The position numbers and the translations under genes are program-made. Source: Ascochyta rabiei (lineage: Eukaryota > Ascomycota > Dothideomycetes > Pleosporales > Didymellaceae). Taken from it: a DNA stretch of 64,000 nucleotides. Under the pieces are notes generated by a model, which saw only the letters and a list, made by a program, of their open reading frames with translations, was not told where the DNA came from and made no database searches. The stretch is taken from positions 233,501 to 297,500 of the forward strand of contig NC_082408.1 in NCBI RefSeq assembly GCF_004011695.2, written 5' to 3'. Shown piece after piece: positions 32,924 to 43,513 of the stretch. The stretch's first letter is position 1, and the number at the start of each line of letters is the position of its first letter.

Positions 32924-35900
32924 CTACAGGAGCACCTCTGGGTATACGATATTAGGGACTGTACAGGATGGCTCATCGCTAGTATCAGGTGCTGGCAGCA
33001 GGATTGACAGGCCTGCAAGTGTAGTTACACGGGACATAGCTACGTATAGCTGGCCATGTGTAAACACAGCGTGACGCAGATCAACGCCTACAACAGAGAG
33101 TGACTAGCCCTGTGACTTGTTTACAGTGATTGCAAAGGAGAGGCGAACTGGAAACTGGACCCGGCTGACGATAAACGGGAGCTCTCTACTGGTTGAAGTG
33201 AGCCTGATACGTGGCAGCAGGCGGAGCTGGCCTGCAAACTCGCCAGATAGGATGCGGGCCTGGATACAGCGGGAGGATATCTGTGTAACCGCTAAACGGG
33301 TACCGTTGCAGAGCCCCTGGCTTGGGTACAGGTTCCGTAGAAGCATTATTGGTACGCCTACCTTGAGCAGAAGGCGTGACGGGGGCAGTGACGGGGGCTC
33401 AAAGGACTGCAGCAGCTCTACGGGAGGCAGATCCTGTGTTGTATTGTCCTCAACCTCAGCAGAGTCCACTGCAACCAGCTCTACTAGCTCACCAGGGAAG
33501 GCAGCAAGCATTGCGGCGTTGATTACAGCCACTGCGTCGTTCCGTACGGCCAGTATAGCACGGCCGTTGAGGACCTGATAGTCCGCAGCAGCCTGCTGGA
33601 GGAGGTGCGGCGGATAGACGTGATCCAGGAAGCCCTGTAGGCTGTAGTAGACGGTCATCCAGTCTGGGATGGAGATCAGGCCATCCATCTCACGGGTAGC
33701 CAGTCCCCGGCACCAGGCTGCAAAACAGGTGTTGTCAGCCCCAGATAGCACCCGCATATTCTGACGCAGGTGCAGTACGGTCATGTGCGGCCATATGAGC
33801 GTAGACTGCTGCAGGCAGGCGTTGACGATGGCAGGCCGCTGGCCCCGGCGGACGACGGGTAGGATCTGGGCAAAATCGCCGCTGGCAATTACAGGGAGGC
33901 CGCCAAACAGGGCAGGGGAGCTACGGACGTCCTGCAGCATACGGTGGACTGCCTCGAAGCAGTAACAGTGCTGCATAGGCACCTCGTCCCAGATAACTAG
34001 AGTAGCGGCCTGCAGCAGCCGCCCAAGCTCCGAGCCTGGAGCAACAGGGCAGATGGAATCGTCGTGGATATCCAACGGGATCCGGAAACGGGAGTGGGCA
34101 GTGCGGCCGCCGGGCAGCAGGACAGCAGCTATACCCGACGACGCAACGCACAGGACCACCCAGCCTGTAGAGCGATAGTAGGCACATATACAGCGCCAGA
34201 GGAACGTCTTGCCTGTGCCTGCTGGGCCCTGTACGAAGAAGTGGGCAGTGCTGTGGTCAGCCTCAATAGCGGCAGTAACGGCATCAAATACGGCGCGCTG
34301 GTCCATATTCAGCCCTGTAACAGTGTCCCAGAAGGCAGTGTCCTGCCCGTCTGTATCGTAGGCCAGCTCAGCGGCAAGAAGCTGATTCTGCAGCCGTACT
34401 CCCCAGTTGAACTGGCACGCAGGGAGTGAGAAATCCGTAAGACGTTTGCCAGACTCTGCCAGCAGCCCTTCTATCAGATACAGGCCGTAGTCAAGGTACG
34501 CGTCTGGATCTGCGGATACTAGCAGGGCAGCAGCAGCCTCAGGTAAGTCGTCACACAAATCCGCCTGGAAGGCTGCCCAGATAGCAGCTGGATCTGTAAC
34601 AGGCCCATTTAAGAGAGCAGCAACGAAGAAGTACCGTAACGCCTGGCCTGTGGCAAACGTAACGGCGTCCTGGAAGCAGGCTACCCAGTCTCCATCGTGT
34701 AGCAGTAACCCGCGGGCAGCTGCGGCGGCCTGGAAAGTAGGATACTCTGTGCCGCTAAAGGTACGCAGGTCCGCGTAGGACTGTGGACCCCGTACGGTAG
34801 TCAAGAGAAGCCGTAGATAGAACCGTTCACCCTGTAGCGGGCTGCAAAAGTACATGCGGCCAATCGCAGTGCCGCGCTGACGCACGTGCCAGGTCCGTGA
34901 CGGGAGGTGCCAAACAAACTGGGATGGATAGTCCTGATATAGGACCTCACGGCCATACTCATGGTCAGCGTTGCGCTGGAAGAACGCCGTAAGCGTAGTT
35001 ACAGATCGCTCCAGGCGGGCTGATAACTCTGCAGTGGTAGCGTTAGCAGGGAACGTAACTATCTGCTCATTCGGTAGGTGGACCGCTAGGGGCACTACAG
35101 TGGGCCGCTCCATGTGTACTGGGTACTCAAACAGCCGCCAAACAGCCTCAGATGGACTGATATATCGCCCGTTTAGATGCTGCTTAACCTCATCTGCTTC
35201 TGAGACGTTTAGTACTGCCCTGTCAGTGCCCTTGTAGATGTACTTGTGGACGTATTTGATAGCGTGGATAGTGCCGCAAACCTCTACATTAATATAGGCC
35301 CAGTACTTACGGAGCAGACCAGGGTTATACGGGACAACCCAGCTGTTATCAAGGTGTACAATACGGCCCTTACACCGTACAGCAAGCGTGCGGCCATCAT
35401 CCCGGCGCTGATACTCAGGGTACCCGTCCTTATGGACCACTGTAGATGGGCAGTAACGCTTGGGAAAGTTCTTAGAGCACCGCGGCGGGGCGCTGTCGCG
35501 CTGAGGCACCATACACGGGGCCTGCAGATTGTGCTCCCCACATGGCCCGTGAAGCATGAAGGTCCGTACAACCTCTGTAAGCAGGCCGTCTGGGTCATCC
35601 ACAGGGGAAGGGATCTCAGCCCGGATAGTGCTATCAATTGTTACAGGATCCGTGAACGCCTCGCGGTCGTGTAGGGTCAGGAACAGCAGCAGGTGTATAT
35701 GGGGCAGGCCCCGTTTCTGGTACTCAATCGTGTACACGTGGCCCAGATAGGTGCCGAACAGGTTGCTCTTCACATCGGCTACTAGCTTCTGCACCTTCAG
35801 ATGGAAGGCCCGGCAGATTAGATCAGGCCGATTCAGGCCTGTCTCCCCAGGGCGGAGCTCACGGGCAACCTCTGGCCAGTATGGGCTAGCTGTAAAAGTG

Positions 35901-37384
35901 ATAAACAGGGTAGGGCGGCCATATCGACGGACGATAGCCATAGAGTCCTGATAGCACTGGCTGACAAATCGTGAGCTGCCTAGATAGGACGACGGCAGGA
36001 CAACGCGGCGTCCAACAGGGCCTGCCTGGGCGTCGTTGTTGCCTATAACGGCATCAGCAACACCGCTATACAGGTCTGCCCGCAGCTGTGCCTGGTTTGC
36101 TCGGATCCAGGCCAGCCGGGCCTGGTCGCAGATAGCCCAGATATCCACAACGTACTGCTGAAACAGCCTGTAGAAGCGGAACGGATTTGTAGTCTGCCCA
36201 GGGCGGGGGTGTAGATAGTATCAATAGTAGGTTTGCTGGGTCAGCGACGTCTGCAGACGGGATCCGTCCTGGTTACGGAGCGTTAGCCCCGGCCGCCACC
36301 CAGAATCCCCGTGGGGAAACATCAGTACGTAGTGTAGCGGCATGTAAGATGGGTGGGCGGCGCTGATAGTAAACAGGGCGCTGGAGTTACGGGCCGCTAG
36401 GACGATGGGACGGGACGTCTCTGCACCTGCTGCGTCAGGTATCACTAGGCCTAGCTCATCGCTAGTAGGTACGTTCTCCCTGCGGCGGTCCTGCCCAGTC
36501 TCTAGGGCTAGTGTAAGCCTGCTGGTTAGTATAACGCAGGCGTCTGCAGCGCTACTGTTGAGCCGATCCTGGGCCGTGCGGTATATAGATATATATGGGT
36601 TATTAATCTTATATAGCATTGCCGTTAGATCTTGGAGAATCTGGAGCTGTAAGTGGCTGTTCCGCTGGTGGCGGGCGTTGGCAGCGTACTGTGGGTCGTA
36701 AAAGTATAGCTGAGCGTACTGCGGCAGGCTTCCCTTGAGAACCTCTACAGGGCCGCTGCGGTGGTATAGGGCCCCGTGGATCTGAAACACCTGCACGCCA
36801 GGGCCCTGCGCCCCACGGCTGGTAGGTGTACAGTCTACCGAGGTAAACGCAAAGGCAGCGTTGTAGGCCCGTAGCTCCTTACGGAAGTGCCGCGCTGCTA
36901 GAGTATTCGTGTTGAGTAGCTGATACAGGTACGACGGCAGCGGTGTAAGGGCTGGCAGGTCGACCTCGCCGTCCAGGCAGCAGAGAGTAAATCGCGGGTC
37001 TGTTACAGAGGTAGTGCTCTTCCGCTCATCTATCCAGTGTAAGGCGCCGCAGGCTGAACAGGGCACCTGCATGCTGCCAATATCGTAGTATACACCATCA
37101 GGACGACGTCGCAGGAGCGGGGTGGTGTCCTGTTGGAGCCCTACAAGGACTGTCTCGGGCAGGTCGTCAAACGGGTTATCACTATACTGGGAGCTAGGGG
37201 CAGCAGCTGGAGCAGCAGCAGCCGGGTTATTAGGAGTATTACTGGCACTGCCCTCACGGCGTGAGGCCTGTTCAGGGGCGCTAGCACTGGGCGCTGGCTG
37301 GGAGGCAGTTAGGCGGTCCCTCTGGGGGCTTGATGGACGTGGAGGTGTAGAGAGACGGCGTCGCCGGCGGCCTGCACGGGACGT
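32924..37384 (-). pseudogene. Helitron RepHel (rolling-circle replicase-helicase), two point stops
   Basis: Minus strand. One frame stays open from 37384 to the stop at 32924-32926 (about 1,487 codons) apart from TGA at 36221-36223 and TAG at 33104-33106. The order matches Helitron proteins: Cys-rich CSACGALHWIDER, Helitron-like N domain, HUH motif PHIHLLLFL (about 35,675-35,701), tyrosine helix AIKYVHKYIYKG. A PIF1-like helicase follows, with Walker A QGPAGTGKT (about 34,210-34,235), ASSGIAAVLLPGGRTAHS and VIWDEVPM. The last motif NKSQG-stop-SLSVVGVDLRHAVFTHG continues past the second stop. Sense codons CGA and CAG would each need one C-to-T change to give these stops. The first in-frame ATG is at 37072; about 100 codons before it are open, so a 5' exon may exist. 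Confidence 0.92.
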
Positions 37385-38008
37385 CTACTGACTGTAAGCG
37401 TAATCAGAGAGAGGGGGAGGTAGTAGTTACGGCACTGCAGTTGCTACATGGCTGGTAGACGCCCCCTATCCGGTTGCGGCGGAAGTTAGCAGATGGGAGA
37501 TAGGTCCTACAGCTGCTGCAAAATACTTGGGATGATGGCTGGCTGACGGCTAGGGAAAAGACTGGAGGGGGGGGGGGCTAGAACACGCCGTGGACGGGCC
37601 ATACGAACCTGTAGCGAGCCTGTACAGGACCTGTAAAGCTTTTTACAGGAGTTTACAGGAGCAGATTACCGGAACAATATAGGGCCGCTACGGGCGGTGT
37701 AGGACGTCAGTATAGCTGAGAGTTGACGCTAGAGGGTGCACGGCCAGAAAACGACAACTTTACACGTCTGCTGCGCCCGCTACAGGGCTGATTAATTTGT
37801 CTCAAGCAGATAGGCAGGTAGCGGCGAGTTTTATCAGCTATCTGGCACTTATTTCAGGGCTTACAGGGGCTTTGTTGGGGAGATCACTTTAACCTGTTTA
37901 TATATAAGATGCTTCAGGCTGCCAGTTCAATGCTTCAGTTGAGCTAACAAGCTATCGATAAGGCGATAGTGGGGGCCGAAGCGACGTCATCGTGCCGAAG
38001 TCTGTTGT

Positions 38009-38035
38009 CGATTGATTGATTGATTGATTGATTGA
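38009..38035. repeat. (GATT)n microsatellite
   Basis: Six or more tandem GATT units. Confidence 0.9.
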
Positions 38036-38296
38036 TAAGTTTAACGTCCTGTGTGAGTCTAAGACTATATAAGACGAGAGTAGTTAAGCTACTCTAGTAA
38101 TTTAAGGAGTGTGTTTGTTTAAAGGTAGTAAATGTGTGTTCGTAATCCAATAGTGAGGGCCTGTGCCCTAAGTTGTTAAGAAGAGCCGTTGCCCTGTCGA
38201 ATTAGGGTTGTGTAGAACTATCCTACAAGTAGGTAGTTCTAGCGTTTGTTGTTTGTTGTCTATTGCTAGCTATTGCTATTGTAGTAGACAGTCTTT

Positions 38297-38331
38297 GTAT
38301 TGTTGTTGTTGTTGTTGTTGTTGTTGTTTGT
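38297..38331. repeat. (TTG)n microsatellite
   Basis: About ten TTG units ending in TTTGTTTG. Confidence 0.9.
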
Positions 38332-38997
38332 TTGTCTATTACTATTGCTAGTAGTAGGCTGCTGGGGGTGTTTAAGCCGTTGCTTAGTTGATTTTGTAGG
38401 ATAGCTAGGGATATAGACCTGCTAGGCAGCAGGTATCTATAGGCCTAAGGAGAGAGCCGTTGCTTTGTCGATATAGTGTTCGTATTAGGGGTAGGTTTAA
38501 GCCGTTGCTTAGTTGATTTTGGTTAATTTTGTCTAGGTATAGGAGGTCAGTATAGCTAGTTATGATAGGGGGGTATTCGTAATAAAGTAATAGCTGTGTA
38601 GCAATTGCTAGGCAGGCAATAGCTATAGCTAGGAGTTCTCTGTTTGTTGTGCCTTCGACCGGTCTAAATCTTCAAGCGCACGGGCCATTGCAGAGATTTC
38701 ATCTCAACTGAGACCAGATAACCACTCTGTTCAGCTCACAATAGCCAGCGCGCCTGTTCCAGCGCCTGCACTACAAAACAGACGCTGGAAATAGATGTTA
38801 GGAAGGCATGTTCGTAATATTGGGATGAAAAATCGATAGAAATCGACCTTTCTCCAACTATGAAAAGTTGGTGTTCGGTGAGTCTGTTGTCGAGAACGCG
38901 TGTTCCAATGCGTGGAAAGGTTGGAACCAAATAAAGGCGGAAGAAAGCGGCCACCAGGAAACTCAGAGGCTTTTATTCTCGCGACTGATGCACTGAT

Positions 38998-41116
38998 ATG
39001 TGTCCACGATTGAAAAGCCTAGTGACCAGCAGAGCAGCTTTTTCTTCAGCTCTTCGTTCTCGCACACACAAGCCAGGTCAACGTAACGTTGCAAACATGG
39101 CACCGCGCTCCAGTCAGCACAAGAAGAGCGAAAAGTTTGGCCATCTGCCTCTGTCTACTTCGGGGCCGCAGAAGACTACTCTTACAGTATGCGCTGTGCA
39201 TTAGTGGAGGCTATCAGCGGCTGACACACGAGCAGGGAAATGCCCTCCTACAAACGCCATACTTCAACAAGGGAACCGCCTTCACTGCTGAAGAACGGGC
39301 AATCTTCAAGTTACATGGTCTCATGCCTGACAATGTCCAGACACTTGATGAACAAGTGCGCCGCGCGTACGAACAGTACAAATCCCGACCTAGCGACATC
39401 GCGAAGAACACGTTCATGACAAGTCTGAAAGAGCAGAACGAGGTTCTGTACTACAGACTCATCCTTGATCATTTGAAAGAGATGTTCTCGGTTATCTATA
39501 CACCGACTGAGGGCGAGGCCATCGCAAATTACTCGAGGCTCTTCCGGAAGCCCGAAGGTTGCTTCCTCAACATCGGCGACGCCGACCGCGTAGAGGATGA
39601 TATCAGACAATGGGGCAATCCTGAGGACATTGACATTATCGTTGTTAGCGACGGTCAGCAGATCCTGGGTATTGGGGATCAAGGCGTCGGGGCTATCCTC
39701 ATCAGCGTAGCCAAGCTGGTGATATATACACTCTGCGCAGGGATCCACCCGTCGCGGACTCTGCCTGTGGTATTGGACTGTGGTACAGACGTGAGTGTCT
39801 AAGCTATACATCTGATTCATGTTGTTGCTAACAAAGATTTAGAACAAAGAGCTACTCGATGATGACCTCTATCTTGGCCTGCGACAGCCCCGTGCTAGTG
39901 GCGAAGAGTACGACAAGTTCGTGGAGAAGTTTGTCACTGCTGCTAAGAAACGATTCCCGAGAGCCTACATTCACTTCGAGGACTTTGGTCTGAACAACGC
40001 GCGCAGGATTCTTGATAAGTACACACCCGAGATCGCCTGCTTCAATGATGATGTGCAGGGAACAGGTTGTGTGACTTTGGCTGCTGTCATGGCGGCCTTT
40101 AAGGTCAGTGAGACAAAGTGGGATGATGCGCGCTTTGTCATGTTTGGATCCGGCACTGCAGGTACAGGAATCGCGGATCAGATCACAGACGCTATATCGC
40201 AGCGAACCGGCAAGTCGAAAGAGGAGGCTGGAAAGCAGATCTGGTAGGCGAGACACAAACAACCTTGGCGTCTACGCGACAAGCTAATATTCCACAGGTG
40301 TGTTGATAAGCCAGGTCTTCTGCTGGAAGGCAAAAAAGACCAGCTCACTCCAGCTCAGGTCGGATATGCCCGTAAAGATAGCGAGTGGGAAGGTAAAGAT
40401 CACGGCGATTTGCTCTCTGTGGTGAAGGAAGTGAAACCACACGTTCTCATCGGCACATCGACCAAGCCTGGTGCTTTCACAGAGGAAGTCGTGCGAGAGA
40501 TGGCGAAACACGTCGATCGTCCAGCCATCTTCCCCCTGTCGAATCCCACAAGGTTGCATGAGGCAAAGCCCCAAGATCTGTATGAATGGACTGACGGTAA
40601 GGTACTGGTCGCTACTGGCTCGCCTTTCGATCCTGTAAAGCACGACGGCAAGGAATATGAAATTTGTGAGTCAAGCTCTTTTCACAAATGGAGCTCTAAT
40701 ACTAACATACTCTAGCTGAATGCAACAACTCTGTAACTTTCCCTGGTATTGGCCTTGGCGCGGTCCTCAGTCGAACACGCCTCATGACACCCGCGCTCCT
40801 CGTGGCTGCAGTCGAAGCGCTAGCCGCCGCAGCGCCAGTTGTTACCGGCTCCGGTTCAGGCCTGTTACCAGACGTAGAAGATGTACGTGAGATCAGTGTT
40901 CAGATCGCCAAAAACGTCATCAAGAAAGCTGTCGAGGACGAGCTAGCTCAGGAAAAAGACATCCCGACCAACGACGACGAACTGGAAGAGTGGATCCGCG
41001 AGCAGATGTGGAAAGCAGAGTACCGGCCGCTGGAACTAGTCGACCACAAAGAGGCGGATGCTCATGCCAAGGGAGAGATGGGGACGGGTAGCCAACAGAG
41101 AGAGGCACGCTTCTAG
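38998..41116 (+). CDS. MAE1: NAD-dependent malic enzyme, predicted mitochondrial
   Basis: Join 38998-39186, 39236-39790, 39843-40243, 40298-40665, 40716-41116; 637 residues. All junctions agree in phase. The first intron (39187-39235, 49 bp, branch GCTGAC) restores TTLTGNALLQTPYFNKG, typical of the family. It oxidatively decarboxylates malate to pyruvate. Motifs: FMTSLKEQNEVLYYRLI, EMFSVIYTPTEGEAIANYSR, GDQGVGAILISVAKL, FEDFGLNNARRILDKY, FNDDVQGTGCVTLAA, and the dinucleotide loop FGSGTAGTGIADQI. The N-terminus MCPRLKSLVTSRAAFSSALR is basic and amphipathic, as expected for mitochondrial import; an inner ATG at 39097 exists. Confident. Confidence 0.94.
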
Positions 41117-41563
41117 ATTCATTCAAGGCATTATCTCTATTGTAATACAGGCCTAGACCCACCTAATGGCCTTTGCAGGACTACCTTCCCTAGCCCTATG
41201 GATGTATAAAAATTTGACAAAGTTCGGGATTGGCGACTTTCACAACTATTTGCTAGTGCAGATACCTCTACGAGCCACTCACCGCCCTTGGGTCTCTTCC
41301 AGACCAGTTCTGCCACCCGCTTTTGCCTCGTAGGATTATGGTCGGGGAGCCTGAGACCAATCGCTCAGCCGTTGATCTGAGCTCCTATCACAAGCGAGTC
41401 AGATCAAAAGGAACCGGCAGGCCCTGTCCAATTTGATGGCTTTGGCTAGAGGAGCATGATCTTGGCAGGGCCCTGTCCGTACTAGCAGGGGATTCGATCC
41501 TTTCGTATAATACGAACTGTGGGACTGGGAGGTTGCTTTTACGACCACCTCAAACAGACGCAA
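41117..41563. other. Convergent intergenic
   Basis: 450 bp between 3' ends. No gene, tRNA or repeat recognised. Confidence 0.4.
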
Positions 41564-43207
41564 CTAGTACCGGCGCTCGTAGTTGTGTGGAGTAGAATCA
41601 TTACCACGATACTCCTGCTGAGAGTAGTCTTGCTGAGGATAGCTTTGCTGAGGGTAGCTTTGCTGGTGTGGCACATTGTGTTCAGTTTGATAACCTCCGG
41701 AGGGGTACTGCTCAGACGGATGGTCTGGGTAGGACTGACTCGGCCCATCATGGTATTGCGGAGAATTGTTGTATCCCTGTTGGCCAGACCCTTGCTCACT
41801 ATAGGTATTTCGTTGGGGGTCCGGACGATATTCCGCTGGTGGGGTGAAAGCCTGGTTCCCCCAACCCGTCTGCGTACTTGAAGTTGGTGTTCCCACACTG
41901 ACATTCTCGTTTCCGATATCATCTGGCACGTTGATCTTCACATCAGGCAGGTATCTCTGGACCTTCTGCTCTACCATAGCCTGCACGAAGACCCAGCTCT
42001 CACGCTCGAACTTGCGATGACCCCCATTGACAACACCCAAGATGCTCTCTCGCAGCGTTTCCTGGACCTTCTGCACAAGAGCGCGGATCTTGTTAAGGAG
42101 CTTGGCCTTGATGTCATCGCTAAACCCACGGTCCGCTTGACCAGATGCGTCGCGATCGAGTTGCGAGTCGAAAGGATTGCCGCCGAGGATCTTCTCCAAC
42201 GGACCCTGAAATTGATCGGGCAACAGTTCGAACAGCTGCTTCTCGATCTCACCGAGTACTTTGCGGAACTCCAGGCGGACTTCCCTATGGACCTTAGCCA
42301 GACCCGTGCTGAGTTTCTCACTGATCACGCTAGAAAAGCCTCCACTGCCTTGCTCTTGACCATCACGACCCGACTCCCCGAAGCTTCTGTCCGAGCTCTC
42401 ATTGCTAGCTTTTTTGTTCCCGAACAAACCACCAAGACCCTTCACCAGAACGCCTACTTGGTCTGCAATCTCAGCCTTGGCACCGTCTCCAAGATCACGT
42501 GTGGTTGTGTTTCCGCGTAGCCAGCGTTTGATGTGATCTAGCGCTATACGGGTAAACTGCTCCGCAATGGGTGCGTGCTGCATGCGTAGGTTATCACCGA
42601 CTGTCTGCTTGATCTCAGGGCTGATGAGTCGAGCCTTATCCTCAGGATTCTGAGAAGCCTCCTTAATAGTTCCACTGATTATACCAAGGAGTCCTCCAAT
42701 CTCGAAATTTTGGCCCCCGAAACCTTGTTCGTCGTTGTCCAAATTATCTTGGACGGCGTTGATGGCTGAGGAAAGGAAGCCACGAGCTCTGGAGGAGAAG
42801 TCGCCATCCCCACCGAGATCCCGAGACTGATTCTGGTTTGTATCACCGCGTCCCTCGGTAAGGTTAAAGATATCGCGCAAATCACTCCCCGCTTCATCGG
42901 AGATTTGGCTGAAGCTCCGCGTCAACTTGGCGATCTCGTCAGCAAATGGAAGAGACTGGCCGCCGTAGGCATCTGGTGCTGTATCATTCAAATTCCACGG
43001 GCCTCGGCTGCCGTCCGATGAGACTGCCTTGTCTTTATTGAAAAGCGAGCGGAAGGCATCAATGACTTGCGTTTCAAGACTGTCGATGGTCTTCTGTTGG
43101 AAGAGCTCAAGTTCAGAAGCAATGCGGGGTTGAATCTGAGGGGCGAGCGAGTCGACGTAGTCATCGACCTTTTTCATCAACACTTCGGGAATACCGTTTG
43201 AGGACAT
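41564..43207 (-). CDS. Uncharacterised protein with Gln/Tyr-rich C-terminal tail
   Basis: Single exon, 547 residues. Residues 1 to about 430 are mostly helical by composition, with hydrophobic patches (GGLLGIISGTIKEASQNPED, VGVLVKGLGGLFGNKK, SWVFVQAMVEQKVQRYLP) but no clear membrane span. The last 110 or so residues are Gly/Gln/Ser/Tyr/Pro-rich with the repeat SYPQQ (SYPQQSYPQQDYSQQEY), similar in composition to prion-like, phase-separating tails. There is no signal peptide. I do not recognise a named family; it looks like a conserved ascomycete protein. The long frame and even codon use make it real. Confidence 0.82.
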   Translation of the reverse strand: MSSNGIPEVLMKKVDDYVDSLAPQIQPRIASELELFQQKTIDSLETQVIDAFRSLFNKDKAVSSDGSRGPWNLNDTAPDAYGGQSLPFADEIAKLTRSFSQISDEAGSDLRDIFNLTEGRGDTNQNQSRDLGGDGDFSSRARGFLSSAINAVQDNLDNDEQGFGGQNFEIGGLLGIISGTIKEASQNPEDKARLISPEIKQTVGDNLRMQHAPIAEQFTRIALDHIKRWLRGNTTTRDLGDGAKAEIADQVGVLVKGLGGLFGNKKASNESSDRSFGESGRDGQEQGSGGFSSVISEKLSTGLAKVHREVRLEFRKVLGEIEKQLFELLPDQFQGPLEKILGGNPFDSQLDRDASGQADRGFSDDIKAKLLNKIRALVQKVQETLRESILGVVNGGHRKFERESWVFVQAMVEQKVQRYLPDVKINVPDDIGNENVSVGTPTSSTQTGWGNQAFTPPAEYRPDPQRNTYSEQGSGQQGYNNSPQYHDGPSQSYPDHPSEQYPSGGYQTEHNVPHQQSYPQQSYPQQDYSQQEYRGNDSTPHNYERRY

Positions 43208-43513
43208 ATCGGTGGGAGACGGAGATGATATAGGAATCTGGAGCTAGTGAGTTCCGCGTGTGGTAAGGTGTGGAATGATATCCGTTGATAAGAAGTGGCT
43301 GGTGAAGCGGCGGTGCGTACGGAGGGGTGATCAGCTCTTAGCACGAACGTGACGTCATTGGTCTCATTGAATCTTGACCAGCCCATCTACGCAGAACAAC
43401 AAGTTTCTTTGGTGGTTGACGAAGGTTTTCAAGGCAGAGCAATTTTGATACCATGTATTTACATAGATAAGCTAATAGCATTCCTACGACTAGGCCAAGC
43501 ACTCTTGAAATGT

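Larger units (their letters stand above)
32052..37384 (-). mobile_element. Helitron-type DNA transposon, boundaries unresolved
   Basis: Minimum span from the small spliced gene to the 5' end of the RepHel frame. The 5' TC end, 3' hairpin and CTRR terminus could not be fixed by eye. Whether the small gene and the right-hand structured DNA belong to it is inferred from orientation and shared CTGTAAA words only. With RepHel interrupted twice, this copy is not autonomous. Confidence 0.6.
37385..38997. other. Structured non-coding DNA, possible transposon end or LTR
   Basis: 1.6 kb without coding capacity. A motif of about 20 bp, (A/G)AGCCGTTGC(T/C)(T/C)(A/T/C)G(T)TGA-like, recurs at 38183, 38374, 38454 and 38499. 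GTCAGTATAGCT occurs near 37708 and 38546. Microsatellites at 38009 and 38297 are listed separately. The 3' part (38660-38997) is probably the malic enzyme promoter. An LTR of a retroelement or the 5' non-coding end of the Helitron are both possible. Confidence 0.45.

Noticed and set aside
37122..37391. Plus-strand 89-codon frame
   Set aside because: It overlaps the open upstream part of the RepHel frame on the other strand and has no motif; shadow frame.
31980..37665. CTGTAAA/TTTACAG clusters as terminal inverted repeats of one large element
   Set aside because: Words are shared but no long aligned inverted repeat or target duplication was found; kept only as a hint.
41470..41520. tRNA-like T-arm (GGATTCGATCC)
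   Set aside because: The stem does not pair and no acceptor, D or anticodon arms can be drawn. No convincing tRNA was found anywhere in the window.
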